From Thiothrix eikelboomii (GTDB lineage: Bacteria; Pseudomonadota; Gammaproteobacteria; Thiotrichales; Thiotrichaceae): a stretch of 64,000 nt of DNA. Made by a program: the position numbers and the translations under genes. The notes under the pieces were generated by a model. That model did no database searches, was not told the origin of the DNA, and was given only the letters and a program-made list of their open reading frames with translations. The stretch spans positions 124,001 to 188,000 of the forward strand of contig NZ_FUYB01000004.1 of the NCBI RefSeq assembly GCF_900167255.1, written 5' to 3'. Shown here in pieces: positions 19,301 to 27,524 of this stretch (within the stretch, counting starts at the first letter, position 1; every line of letters starts with the position of its first letter).

Positions 19301-19934
19301 GTTTTATAAGGATAAAATCAGTCTCAGTGACACGCGGTTGACGGATGACTGTTAGATAAGGCCGACCAATAAATTCTCGTACTTCTTGGAGAAGCTTTTC
19401 GGGTGTGATTGAACGACTGCTAAGCACTAGAGCATCTAAAGCCTGAGGGTGAACTAAGCGCTGTTGCCAGAATTGATCGGCCAGTTGCAATTGCAGCTCA
19501 GCTTCACTGGATACCAATTCACTTTCAAAGGGAATGCCAACTTCAAACGCATGTTGCTGCAAGACGCGCTGGCAAAAACTATGGATGGTGAAGACGGCTG
19601 CCTCATCAAAGCTCAACAAGGCACGCTGTAAATACCACAAGCGTTCAGGATCAGCGGGATATTGGGCTAATAAAGCTTGATATTCATCACTGGCTAGGGT
19701 TGGTTGTTCATAAGCAGCGACGGCGGCTTTTAAGCGGGCGCGAATTCGTGAACGTAATTCATCGGTGGCAGCACGGGTGTAGGTGACCACTAAGATCTTA
19801 TCGACGGTGAGCAATTGCTCGAGGATTAGACGTAAATACAGCAAGGAAATAGTCCAAGTTTTGCCCGTACCGGCACTGGCTTGGATGAGATTTTTACCGT
19901 TTAAAGGAATACTGAGCGGATCAAGAGCTTGCAT
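16356..19934 (-). CDS. recB: RecBCD nuclease/helicase beta subunit
   Basis: A 1192-residue superfamily 1 helicase with a C-terminal nuclease. Seen in order: Walker A ASAGTGKTWTIS (about 19-30), Walker B VALIDEFQDTDPIQ, GDPKQAIYSFRGAD, ARNFRSQP, VTIHKSKGLQYKIVY and RLLYVAMTRAQ. The RecB nuclease core GYIDLVFRWEGKYYLVDYKSNW is near the C-terminus. The protein unwinds and degrades double-strand ends before recombination. recC and recD are not next to it, although they are often clustered in other gammaproteobacteria; they must lie elsewhere if the complex is complete. The 3' end overlaps the convergent tetR-type gene. Confidence 0.94.
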   Translation of the reverse strand: MQALDPLSIPLNGKNLIQASAGTGKTWTISLLYLRLILEQLLTVDKILVVTYTRAATDELRSRIRARLKAAVAAYEQPTLASDEYQALLAQYPADPERLWYLQRALLSFDEAAVFTIHSFCQRVLQQHAFEVGIPFESELVSSEAELQLQLADQFWQQRLVHPQALDALVLSSRSITPEKLLQEVREFIGRPYLTVIRQPRVTETDFILIKQGYTDLLEQAKQVWLTEQTDILKLLHDKERLNQNSYSPTQVQKALAAWQAVLAGQCQEETYTLLEKLSSPALASKTKAKQAAPQHRFFDLITELLPLFQQLLAIQTLALEQLVYDLLLWLREQLPERKRLKGQLSFDDLLLNLQTALHARPSLAAQVAEQYPVALIDEFQDTDPIQYSVFEHIYQPTLGQVYYVGDPKQAIYSFRGADIYTYLQAATGVKPEQRYTLARNFRSQPKLLQAFNYLYARSQDPFRNDQRIDYETVSSGGTVKGELHTEPALAPLRIWDIQGDPEQPASLAKVQTAVAQAVANDIAHLLCQGQQGLAHIEGQAITSGDFAVLVRSHRQGRLIKEALQACGIASVQKSPLGIFETEEAAELRLVLTAIAQPNQISQLRRALVTELMGGTAETLANLDANPALFDHELEDFFRWQALWQKQGFMRMFRDWLQRRAVRARLLAYIDGERRLTNLLHLAELIHLETRQQALSMQGCLRWLQRRAAEQTGEEHQLRLESDENLVQIVTIHKSKGLQYKIVYCPFLWNDQEKALKTAWFAWYDTQEGQTCLQASHFNLEAAKQARQAEERSENLRLLYVAMTRAQYHCTLVNLSAAVTYKNFSYDTALTWLLFGHLPASAKLLGSLGKPDTIAQRQQLMQQALTDLVEEAQATISWQALPDALEPLRYQAPKSSQPFQVREFKQQLPEILRVGSFSSLTLGTHDYDHRPDYDHPAHLELYSSSPLPLDLTQFPTGSRAGVCLHNLLEQADFQQPLCEQVETVILNGLKGQGFSPNLQTAAIQLLQPALLTPLHPLVDFSLSCLSRKERLNELEFYFPVQQLSPAKLKMVLHFLPDDDLWQPIQAAIERLDFKDLSGYMKGYIDLVFRWEGKYYLVDYKSNWLGDEPDAYAQPKLMQAMADAHYYLQYLIYCVALHRYLAQRLSDYQWDTHFGGVFYLFLRGMHPDNLQQGVFFHKPDLELLAALDYIMQV

Positions 19935-20048
19935 GCGGGTAGTTTATCGCAAGCCTCAGTGCGTTAGCTAACATTAAAAAATTTTCGTTATTTTTGGTTA
20001 TTTCTTCGTGAGTTGTCAACGCGATTCAAAGTTAAGCGTTATTACGGT

Positions 20049-20117
20049 TAAGCTTGTGTTCAGCTACCGATGGAGGCGCTAATACAAGCTTATCGCCCAG
20101 GCACAAGGACGTGCCTG
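20049..20117 (+). promoter_or_regulatory. Structured leader before small secreted gene
   Basis: Two inverted repeats lie in the 215-base gap upstream of the gene at 20151: TAAGCTTGT / ACAAGCTTA (20049-20057 and 20084-20092) and a perfect 7-bp hairpin CAGGCAC / GTGCCTG (20098-20104 and 20111-20117). They could be operators or stems in a 5' leader. No riboswitch class is recognisable. Confidence 0.4.
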
Positions 20118-20150
20118 TAGTGCACTACCCCTTGATATGGAGATCGTATT

Positions 20151-20483
20151 ATGAAATCAGTTCTTATTCCTCTGACTACTTTTATTGCTTTAAGTGCAGC
20201 CAGTGCTGTGTTTGCAGGTGCAGCGCCAGAAGCGCAGCCAACTGTCACTGTCACACCGACGGAAGTCCCTGTTGAAGTCAAAGTGGAAGTTGAGCCAACC
20301 GTGGTGACTTGCGAACCAATGGCTCAAAAAGCTTGCGAGAGTACTGAGGTTAAAGCAGAACCTAAAAAATCAGAAGCTACACAGGCTAAAACAGAGCCTA
20401 AAGAGCCAGAAGCTCCTGAAGTCAAAGTTGAGACGCCTGAGCAACCTGCTGCGGTAACGACTGATAAACCCACCCAAAGTTAA
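20151..20483 (+). CDS. Small secreted Glu/Pro/Lys/Thr-rich protein
   Basis: A 110-residue protein with a signal peptide (1-22, ending AVFAGAA). The mature part is low-complexity, dominated by alternating Val/Glu/Thr and then Lys/Glu/Pro (EVKVEVEP, EPKEPEAPEVKVETPEQP), so it is probably disordered and extended. Two Cys residues (TCEP and ACES) are 10 apart. A GGAG ribosome site precedes the ATG and a hairpin follows the stop. Such proteins may act as periplasmic spacers, but no family is recognised. Confidence 0.7.
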   Translation: MKSVLIPLTTFIALSAASAVFAGAAPEAQPTVTVTPTEVPVEVKVEVEPTVVTCEPMAQKACESTEVKAEPKKSEATQAKTEPKEPEAPEVKVETPEQPAAVTTDKPTQS

Positions 20484-20545
20484 TAGGGTCGGTTGATTCA
20501 GTTCAATAATCAATTATGAATAACAATTAAGTGATTCTGTCAGTA

Positions 20546-20570
20546 TCCCCGGTTGTTAAGCAATCGGGGA
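20546..20570 (+). terminator. Probable terminator of the small secreted gene
   Basis: A 10-bp stem with one G-U pair (TCCCCGGTTG / CAATCGGGGA, loop TTAAG) starts 63 bases past the stop. The following bases are AT-rich but without a full T tract. Confidence 0.55.
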
Positions 20571-20605
20571 ATTTATGAAATATTTAGTTCAAATTTAATT
20601 CAAGT

Positions 20606-21913
20606 TTAGTTCAATTGTATTTTCATTCCCCAAGGGACATCCTTGCGACCTTTGACTAGCCACAATACCGGATAATTCGGCTCTAGAGTTGGAAAAAACC
20701 CTGCTGCATCGGTGAAATAAACCAAAATATCGGGAGCTTGATCTTGTTGGCTGATCCAAGTAAACACCGGACGAAAATCGGTTGTACCGCCACCCGCTAA
20801 ATCTGGTGGCAAACTCAATTCTTCCCATGGCTCAAACACGCGGGGAAAACCTTCCACAAGGTCTGCATCACAAGCGAGCAAGCTAATCCGCGCCCGCACT
20901 TGGCCTTTGATGGCGTTAATTTCTGCTAAACATTCCTGCAATTCAGCATCGCTAATTGAACCACTGACATCCAAAGCGATGACCGCATTAATTTGTTGGC
21001 TTTTCAGGCTAGGGAAAATGGCTGGATTACCGCGCCGGTTGGAAGGGCGGGTATAGGTATAGTCATCACGAGCTAAACCCGTGAAATAATGTGCAAGTAG
21101 ATGTCGCCACGGTAAGCGTGGACGCAGTAGTTCTTGGACTAAGCGCTTCATCACTCCACTTAATTTGCCTGCTTGTTCGGCCTGTTGTGCAGCCCCTGCC
21201 AACCGTTGCTGCCATTGAACACCTAAGTCCTCGGCTTCTTGTTGGCTTAAAGGCGGGGGCTTACCCCCATTGGCAGCAGGATCAAACTCGGTTTGATTAG
21301 GTTGAGAACTAGAAGCCGAAGTTGGCTCGCTGCTCTGGCGGGATTCAGCCGATGGTGATGGGTTGGGTTGTTGCTTGGCTGGGTCAGATTCGGATGGGCA
21401 CTGATCCAGTGGATTACTCTGCTGATCTTGGCTACCTTGATGGGAAGAGTCTTCTTTATCGTATAAATGCTGATCAAGGGTTTCAGAATGATCATTATCG
21501 GCAATGCAAGGGTAAATTTCTTCGGCTGTTAGCCCCGCATACTCCTTAAGCATCAGTATACCCGGTGGGGGCTTGAGCCCTTCATCCAGCAAAATCGGAT
21601 TAATCGCATAATCACAGGCCAAATCCCAGCGATGTTTAACTCGATGTTGGCGACGCACAAAATGCCCCAACGCACAGTGCAAGGCCTCATGTGCTAACAC
21701 AAATTGCAGCTCGGCAGGGCGCAATTCGGCAATGTAGGCGGGGTTATAATAAAATTTTCGGGCATCCGTACCGGTGGTCGGACACCAAGCTGGCTGGGCG
21801 ACTTGCAAGGGTAAACGTAAAACTAAAGCACCTAAAAAGGGTTGATCTAAAATCAGGCGGGTGCGCGCCGCGACTAATTTGTCTTCAATAGCTTGAGCGG
21901 AAAGTTCAGTCAT
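20606..21913 (-). CDS. DUF2201 metallopeptidase-like protein with VWA-like domain
   Basis: A 435-residue cytoplasmic protein. The N-terminal part (about 1-140) is the DUF2201 region with a zinc-protease-like HEALHCALGH motif near residue 75. The middle (about 145-235) is a Ser/Gln/Pro-rich acidic linker. The C-terminus (about 300-435) is the VWA-like domain, with VIALDVSGSISDAEL as its MIDAS and DILVYFTDAAGFFP. It overlaps the upstream MoxR gene by 8 bases; the two form the well-known but functionally open MoxR/DUF2201 pair, in which a AAA+ ATPase is thought to remodel or load targets with the VWA protein. Whether the HExxH site is active is unknown. Confidence 0.88.
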   Translation of the reverse strand: MTELSAQAIEDKLVAARTRLILDQPFLGALVLRLPLQVAQPAWCPTTGTDARKFYYNPAYIAELRPAELQFVLAHEALHCALGHFVRRQHRVKHRWDLACDYAINPILLDEGLKPPPGILMLKEYAGLTAEEIYPCIADNDHSETLDQHLYDKEDSSHQGSQDQQSNPLDQCPSESDPAKQQPNPSPSAESRQSSEPTSASSSQPNQTEFDPAANGGKPPPLSQQEAEDLGVQWQQRLAGAAQQAEQAGKLSGVMKRLVQELLRPRLPWRHLLAHYFTGLARDDYTYTRPSNRRGNPAIFPSLKSQQINAVIALDVSGSISDAELQECLAEINAIKGQVRARISLLACDADLVEGFPRVFEPWEELSLPPDLAGGGTTDFRPVFTWISQQDQAPDILVYFTDAAGFFPTLEPNYPVLWLVKGRKDVPWGMKIQLN

Positions 21914-22949
21914 ATAGCATCACATCGCCAATTGTTTCTGCCCAAAGTGCAAATTCCGGCACACTGAACAACGGTTCGCCCACGGCACGTAGCATATCCG
22001 ATACTAACATCACTCCCATTTCACGTAAGGGCAGGGCTTTGGCATAAGTCAGAATATAGCCATACACTTGTCCTGCCTGCTCGCTCCCCTGAGCACGAAT
22101 GGCGCGCCCGACTAAGGCAGATGCGACCGCATATTGTAAGTCGACCTCTTGCGGTGTTTTGACCGTTTCACCGCGCAAAATAGCATCAATATCAGGCATT
22201 TGATCTAAATGATCAATAAACGCTTTCAGCTCAATACCCGCTGCCGTACCGACACAGGCTTGCAGTGTATTGAGCAAAAGCTGCGGCGAGTTCGCAAATT
22301 TTTGGAGTGCTCGATGGGCAAACTCCCAAGAGCGTGGTGTCGGGAAGGCAACCGGATTATGAGCAGGGTCAAATTTGAATAATAGCTCAGGGCGAAAGCG
22401 TAGAAAGCCAATAATGCGCTCATCGAGCTGATGTTGATACGCCCAAGCCACCCAATCATCCAGATTCAGTTCTACTTCAAAATGGGAAAAGCGATTCGCA
22501 AGAGGGGCTGGCATAGTATAAGTTACGCCACGATCACCTTGTCGATTGCCAGCTGCAAAAATTGCCCAACCCTCAGGTACGCGATAATCACCCAAACGTC
22601 GATCAAGAATCAATTGATAGGCGGCGGCGGACACACTAGGTACGGCTGAGGTGATTTCATCCAGAAACAAAATCCCTTGTGCGCCATGTCGCTGTGCATC
22701 CGGGAGCATGGCGGGAATTGCCCATTCCACTAAATTTCCTTCCCGAAAGGGAATGCCGCGCAAATCACTGGGTTCCATTTGCGACAAACGCAGATCAATC
22801 ACCGGAACCGCATGACGTTGCCCGACTTGTGCAACAATCTGTGACTTACCTACGCCGGGTGGTCCCCAGAGCATGACAGGCGTATGACTCGCTTGCAAAG
22901 TGGCAAGAAATTCTTGGTCTAAAACAGAACTCAGAAATAGCGGACGCAT
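21906..22949 (-). CDS. MoxR-type AAA+ ATPase
   Basis: A 347-residue AAA+ ATPase with Walker A GPPGVGKSQ (about 30-38), Walker B GILFLDEIT, sensor-1 FAAGNRQGD and an arginine-finger region LANRFSHFEV. MoxR proteins are chaperone-like ATPases that act on VWA-domain partners, here the DUF2201/VWA protein encoded directly downstream with an 8-base overlap. This is a different MoxR lineage from the one at 57369. Confidence 0.92.
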   Translation of the reverse strand: MRPLFLSSVLDQEFLATLQASHTPVMLWGPPGVGKSQIVAQVGQRHAVPVIDLRLSQMEPSDLRGIPFREGNLVEWAIPAMLPDAQRHGAQGILFLDEITSAVPSVSAAAYQLILDRRLGDYRVPEGWAIFAAGNRQGDRGVTYTMPAPLANRFSHFEVELNLDDWVAWAYQHQLDERIIGFLRFRPELLFKFDPAHNPVAFPTPRSWEFAHRALQKFANSPQLLLNTLQACVGTAAGIELKAFIDHLDQMPDIDAILRGETVKTPQEVDLQYAVASALVGRAIRAQGSEQAGQVYGYILTYAKALPLREMGVMLVSDMLRAVGEPLFSVPEFALWAETIGDVMLYD

Positions 22950-23061
22950 AATTAGCCTTTAAATTAGCCTTGGTTGATAAGCTTAAGAGCATTAAAACAA
23001 ATCTCAAGCCCTATAGTTTATTAGGCCGAGGGGATAGAAGGGATAGCCACGACTAGCTACA

Positions 23062-23208
23062 CTAGGCCGCCTGCTCTTTTTCAGGGTTCTTTTGCTGCTG
23101 TTCTTGCCATTGCCGCAAGGCTTCATAGTAAATATCCCAAACACAAGGATCACAGCCGTTTTCACAGCATTCATTCGGCGCGGGTGGGAGGGGGGCTTCT
23201 TCATTCAT
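23062..23208 (-). CDS. Small oxidoreductase-like domain protein
   Basis: A 48-residue protein found by reading the minus strand. Its ATG is at 23208 and its TAG at 23062-23064. The sequence has Pro-rich PLPPAPNE followed by CCENGCDPCVWDIYYEAL, the signature of the oxidoreductase-like N-terminal family (PF09791), which also occurs as stand-alone small proteins in proteobacteria. Four Cys residues in CCx3Cx2C suggest metal or Fe-S binding, which is not proven. A longer ORF in another frame (23004-23204) overlaps it but lacks any family signal. It lies 112 bases upstream of the MoxR gene on the same strand. Confidence 0.85.
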   Translation of the reverse strand: MNEEAPLPPAPNECCENGCDPCVWDIYYEALRQWQEQQQKNPEKEQAA

Positions 23209-23300
23209 CACGATGGGTCTCTCAATAGCATAGGCTGATTCTAGCCTAAATGGATGAGCTAAGCTTATGGCCGCTATTGGTAAACGGCTACAGCCTATCC

Positions 23301-23514
23301 GGTCGTGATTTAGATGAGTTGAAGTTGGACTTGCAGTAAGATGAGGATTTTTTCCGGTGAGGTTCTGATGGCAAGCATTTGACTGGGAAGCCTAACCCGC
23401 ACCAAGCGCCTACAACGCAAGACCCTCTGTTCCTCTAAGTCAATCGAAATGCATGATAAGGTCATCGGTGAGTTCATCAACAGGGAGTTCTTTCAAGTCA
23501 TCTAAATCATTACC
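23301..23514 (+). mobile_element. Internally deleted IS1-family element with both terminal inverted repeats
   Basis: The left end (23301-23323, GGTCGTGATTTAGATGAGTT then GAA) and the reverse complement of the right end (23492-23514, GGTAATGATTTAGATGACTT then GAA) agree at 20 of 23 positions. Between them, 23386-23505 encodes the C-terminal end of an IS1 transposase (see separate entry). An intact IS1 is about 770 bases; only 214 remain, so most of the transposase is lost and the element cannot move by itself. I see no flanking target duplication. Confidence 0.82.
23386..23505 (+). pseudogene. IS1-family transposase remnant (C-terminal end)
   Basis: In the frame starting at 23401 the translation contains TKRLQRKTLC, SKSIEMHDKVIGEF and INREFF, then a stop at 23503-23505. 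This matches the C-terminus of IS1 InsAB', whose family consensus is close to SKSVELHDKVIG. Upstream of 23386 the frame is broken: an in-frame TGA precedes it, and the expected HNLTLR segment is shifted. No catalytic residues remain. There is no start codon or ribosome site, so it is dead. Confidence 0.85.
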
Positions 23515-23608
23515 TTTTCAAGGTGGTTGTCGCAAAAAACATGCAGCGCTTCTCAAGTCTTTCCGATCAGGTTTGCTAGGTTAGATCATAGCTCATGGTT
23601 AACTAAAT

Positions 23609-23893
23609 TTAGTTAAAACTAATCGGTGGTTTATAGACATCACTGGGAAGGCGAGAAGTGGGAGGGCGCATGACCTTGGGGGCTTGGGTACAAGTTCCTG
23701 AAGTGCACCAATAGGTAGGTGAGCCATTTTTGGTGCACTCAACAAACCCTGCGGATACTACCTCACAGGCATAGCCATCTTTTTTTAAGGCATCAATGTC
23801 TATCGTGCCGCCAGCATTATTTTGACGAGCACTTAAACTTAGGCTGCTTACAATTAAGCTTATACCTAAAGTAGTTAAGATTATACGTTTCAT
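23609..23893 (-). CDS. Small secreted Cys-containing protein
   Basis: A 94-residue protein with a signal peptide (1-22, ending SLSAR). The mature part has four Cys residues (YACEVV, VECTKN, YWCTSG, GTCTQA), enough for two disulfides, and a Pro-rich C-terminus. The segment DIDALKKDGYACEVVSAGFVECTK resembles short disulfide hairpins seen in other secreted orphan proteins. No family is recognised. It lies next to the dead IS1 element. Confidence 0.7.
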   Translation of the reverse strand: MKRIILTTLGISLIVSSLSLSARQNNAGGTIDIDALKKDGYACEVVSAGFVECTKNGSPTYWCTSGTCTQAPKVMRPPTSRLPSDVYKPPISFN

Positions 23894-24005
23894 CAGTAGC
23901 CTCGTTATTTCAGCTCATGACCAACAGCAGAATTAAAACTTTTTTCTTTGTTAAAAGTTTAATGGGTTGTTTCAATGATTTATATCCCTTAATTAGGGGA
24001 GGCTG

Positions 24006-25697
24006 ATGGCACTCAAAATGAGTGCTGCGGATATTTTTTTGCAAATAGCTTATCATGTCGCTCTTCCTCGATTACGTTTGAACCCCACGCTCATGATACG
24101 CCTAACTGAACTGCGCCTACCGCTTGAACATAGCCCTGAAGCCTTAACCACTGCGATTTTAGAAAAGTTAGGGATAGCTGCTACCGATTTAATTGATTTC
24201 ACGATCTTTAAGCGTGGTTATGATGCGCGTAAGCGGACGGCGATCAGATTGGTCTACACCTTAGAGGTGCAGGTGGCGAACGAAGCAGCGGTCTTGAGCC
24301 GATGTTCCCATGACCCACAGGTATCGCTAAGCCCGGATACGCGCTATCACTTTGTGACTCAAGCCCCTAAGGAATTGCCGCATCGTCCACTCATTATTGG
24401 TTTTGGCCCGTGCGGAATCATGGCAGGACTAGTGCTTGCACAAATGGGTTTCCAGCCGATTATTTTGGAGCGGGGTAAAAAAGTACGCGAACGCACTAAA
24501 GACACTTGGGGTTTGTGGCGTAAAAGTGTGCTCAATCCTGAGTCCAATGTGCAATTTGGAGAAGGCGGGGCAGGAACCTTTTCTGATGGCAAGCTGTATA
24601 GCCAAATCAAAGACCCGAAACATTATGGACGTAAAGTCTTAACTGAATTTGTGAAAGCCGGTGCACCCGAAGAAATTCTCTATGTTAGCAAGCCGCATAT
24701 TGGTACTTTTCGTTTAGTGAAAATGGTGGAGAATATGCGTGCCCAGATCGAAGCCTTGGGGGGGGAAGTTCGTTTCCAGCGACAGGTCACTGATTTGCTG
24801 ATCGAGCAGGGGCAAGTACGCGGCGTGATGCTGGCCAATGGTGAGCAATTACGCAGTGATCATGTGATTTTGGCGCTCGGGCATAGCGCCCGCGACACTT
24901 TCAAGATGCTGTTTGAGCGCAAAGTCTTTATGGAAGCCAAGCCGTTTTCGATCGGTTTTCGGATTGAGCATCCCCAAACTCTGATTGATCAAGCTCGTTT
25001 TGGACAACAGGCGGGGCATGAGTTACTCGGGGCTGCTGATTATAAATTGGTACATCATGCTAATAATGGCCGCTCGGTGTATAGCTTCTGTATGTGTCCG
25101 GGAGGACAAGTGGTCGCAGCGACTTCAGAAGAAAATCGAGTCGTCACGAATGGGATGAGCCAATATTCGCGGGCTGAGCGCAATGCTAATGCAGGGATTG
25201 TGGTCGGGATTTCGCCAGAGGATTATCCGGGAACAGTATTGGCTGGCTTGGATTTTCAGCGGCATTGGGAGTCACATGCCTTTGAATTAGGTGAGGGTAG
25301 CTATCGAGCGCCTGCCCAATTGGTGGGTGATTTTCTAAAAGGGATACCGTCTAAGCAACTCGGTCAAATCGAGCCATCCTATCAACCGGGTGTGCAGTTA
25401 ACTGATTTGACAACTAGCTTGCCAGCTTATGCGATTACCGCGATTCGAGAGGCCTTACCTGCGTTTGAGCGGCAAATTAAGGGCTTCTCGAGGTATGATG
25501 CGGTGCTGACTGGAGTGGAAACTCGCACTTCTTCACCACTTAGGATTACTCGTGGCGAAGATCTGCAAAGCTTAAATCTGCAAGGCTTATATCCAGCCGG
25601 AGAAGGAGCAGGTTATGCTGGTGGGATTTTATCCGCAGGTGTCGATGGAGTTAGAGTAGCAGAAGCGGTGGCTTTGAGTTTAAATGCAGTTAACTAG
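24006..25697 (+). CDS. FAD-dependent dehydrogenase, COG2509 type
   Basis: A 563-residue flavoprotein. The N-terminal ~95 residues are a small alpha-beta domain (LRLPLEHSPEALTTAILEKL, FTIFKRGYDARKR). The FAD-binding Rossmann motif is IIGFGPCGIMAGLVLAQMG (about 130-148), followed by NVQFGEGGAGTFSDGKL and, near the C-terminus, LYPAGEGAGYAGGILSAGVDG, which binds FAD. These are the hallmarks of the uncharacterised FAD-dependent dehydrogenase family (COG2509). The substrate is not known. An AGGGGAGG ribosome site directly precedes the ATG. Confidence 0.9.
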   Translation: MALKMSAADIFLQIAYHVALPRLRLNPTLMIRLTELRLPLEHSPEALTTAILEKLGIAATDLIDFTIFKRGYDARKRTAIRLVYTLEVQVANEAAVLSRCSHDPQVSLSPDTRYHFVTQAPKELPHRPLIIGFGPCGIMAGLVLAQMGFQPIILERGKKVRERTKDTWGLWRKSVLNPESNVQFGEGGAGTFSDGKLYSQIKDPKHYGRKVLTEFVKAGAPEEILYVSKPHIGTFRLVKMVENMRAQIEALGGEVRFQRQVTDLLIEQGQVRGVMLANGEQLRSDHVILALGHSARDTFKMLFERKVFMEAKPFSIGFRIEHPQTLIDQARFGQQAGHELLGAADYKLVHHANNGRSVYSFCMCPGGQVVAATSEENRVVTNGMSQYSRAERNANAGIVVGISPEDYPGTVLAGLDFQRHWESHAFELGEGSYRAPAQLVGDFLKGIPSKQLGQIEPSYQPGVQLTDLTTSLPAYAITAIREALPAFERQIKGFSRYDAVLTGVETRTSSPLRITRGEDLQSLNLQGLYPAGEGAGYAGGILSAGVDGVRVAEAVALSLNAVN

Positions 25698-25709
25698 CCA
25701 GTTGTTTAC

Positions 25710-26459
25710 CTAAACCCAACGATACCAATCCTCAATGCCCAAGGTTCGACCCCAACTATCAATTAATTCACGGTCTAAGGTTTCATCAAATACTTGGTGC
25801 ATACAGGCATCGAGCAATAAAGTTGCTGCTGCTTCCATCCCAACGGTTTGATAGGGGGCGAAAATATCAGGGATGTCAAACAAAGTGGCAACCATCAAGG
25901 CTTGGGCTGCATTCATGACTTGATTGGCGCGTAGCACCCTACGTGGGAACATGTCAGCGGTCATTTGTAGGCAACCAATATGCTCAACTACTTGATTAAT
26001 CAAGGATTGGCGCTGAGTTGCCTGTAGCTCGGTATAATCACGATGCAAGGCAAGATCAATCAGCATCCCGACAGGCATCGAACGTAATTGCGTTAGAACT
26101 CCGCCGATCACATGCTCACTGAAATGCTCACGCTGGCTAATCGGAATTTGTGGATGCATTTGCAGCAATTCACTTTTGATCGGAGCGAGTGCCGCTGGTT
26201 CTGGCTTGAGATTAGCGCGCTCCGTTTCGGGCATTTGAAATTGATGCAAAACAAAGGCAGCTTGCCAAGCAATCAAATAATTATTTTCATCACTTGGGAG
26301 ACGCAGAATAATTTCATGCCGCTCACGACCCTCGCGCCCCGCGATTTTTACGCTAGAAGAAATCGGTAAATTATAATCGTAAACAATATCAAAACCTGCA
26401 CCACTGATTGCAGTCGCTTTATTTAATAAGGTTTGAGTACTTTGAGGATAGGCGGTCAT
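25710..26459 (-). CDS. Conserved-looking cytoplasmic protein, unknown
   Basis: A 249-residue protein without a signal peptide or membrane helix. It begins with a short beta-rich part (AGFDIVYDYNLPISSSVKIAG, then HEIILRLP). A long helical region follows, with GGVLTQLRSMPVGMLIDLALHRDYTEL and a final DSWGRTLGIEDWYRWV. I do not recognise a family. It is convergent with the FAD dehydrogenase gene (12-base gap) and lies 61 bases downstream of argB on the same strand, so it could be co-transcribed with argB. Length, codon use and a clean ATG argue that it is real. Confidence 0.65.
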   Translation of the reverse strand: MTAYPQSTQTLLNKATAISGAGFDIVYDYNLPISSSVKIAGREGRERHEIILRLPSDENNYLIAWQAAFVLHQFQMPETERANLKPEPAALAPIKSELLQMHPQIPISQREHFSEHVIGGVLTQLRSMPVGMLIDLALHRDYTELQATQRQSLINQVVEHIGCLQMTADMFPRRVLRANQVMNAAQALMVATLFDIPDIFAPYQTVGMEAAATLLLDACMHQVFDETLDRELIDSWGRTLGIEDWYRWV

Positions 26460-26520
26460 GATCTATTCCATACAAAACCCTCAGCTTAAGGCAGAGGGTA
26501 GCCAAGCTTAGGGAGTGAGA

Positions 26521-27414
<894 letters not shown>

Positions 27415-27524
27415 CTAGATCAAGCTGAAAATGGCGGCAAGTATACCCAGTTTGCTGGCATTGGAACATTAATGTTGTCGCTGAATCCTGCTATATTGTT
27501 GGCAAGACCCAGATAGGATGAGAC

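Noticed and set aside
23004-23204. 66-codon minus-strand ORF over the oxidoreductase-like gene
   Set aside because: It is a different frame of the same bases. The 48-residue frame starting at 23208 has the diagnostic Cys motif, and this one has none.
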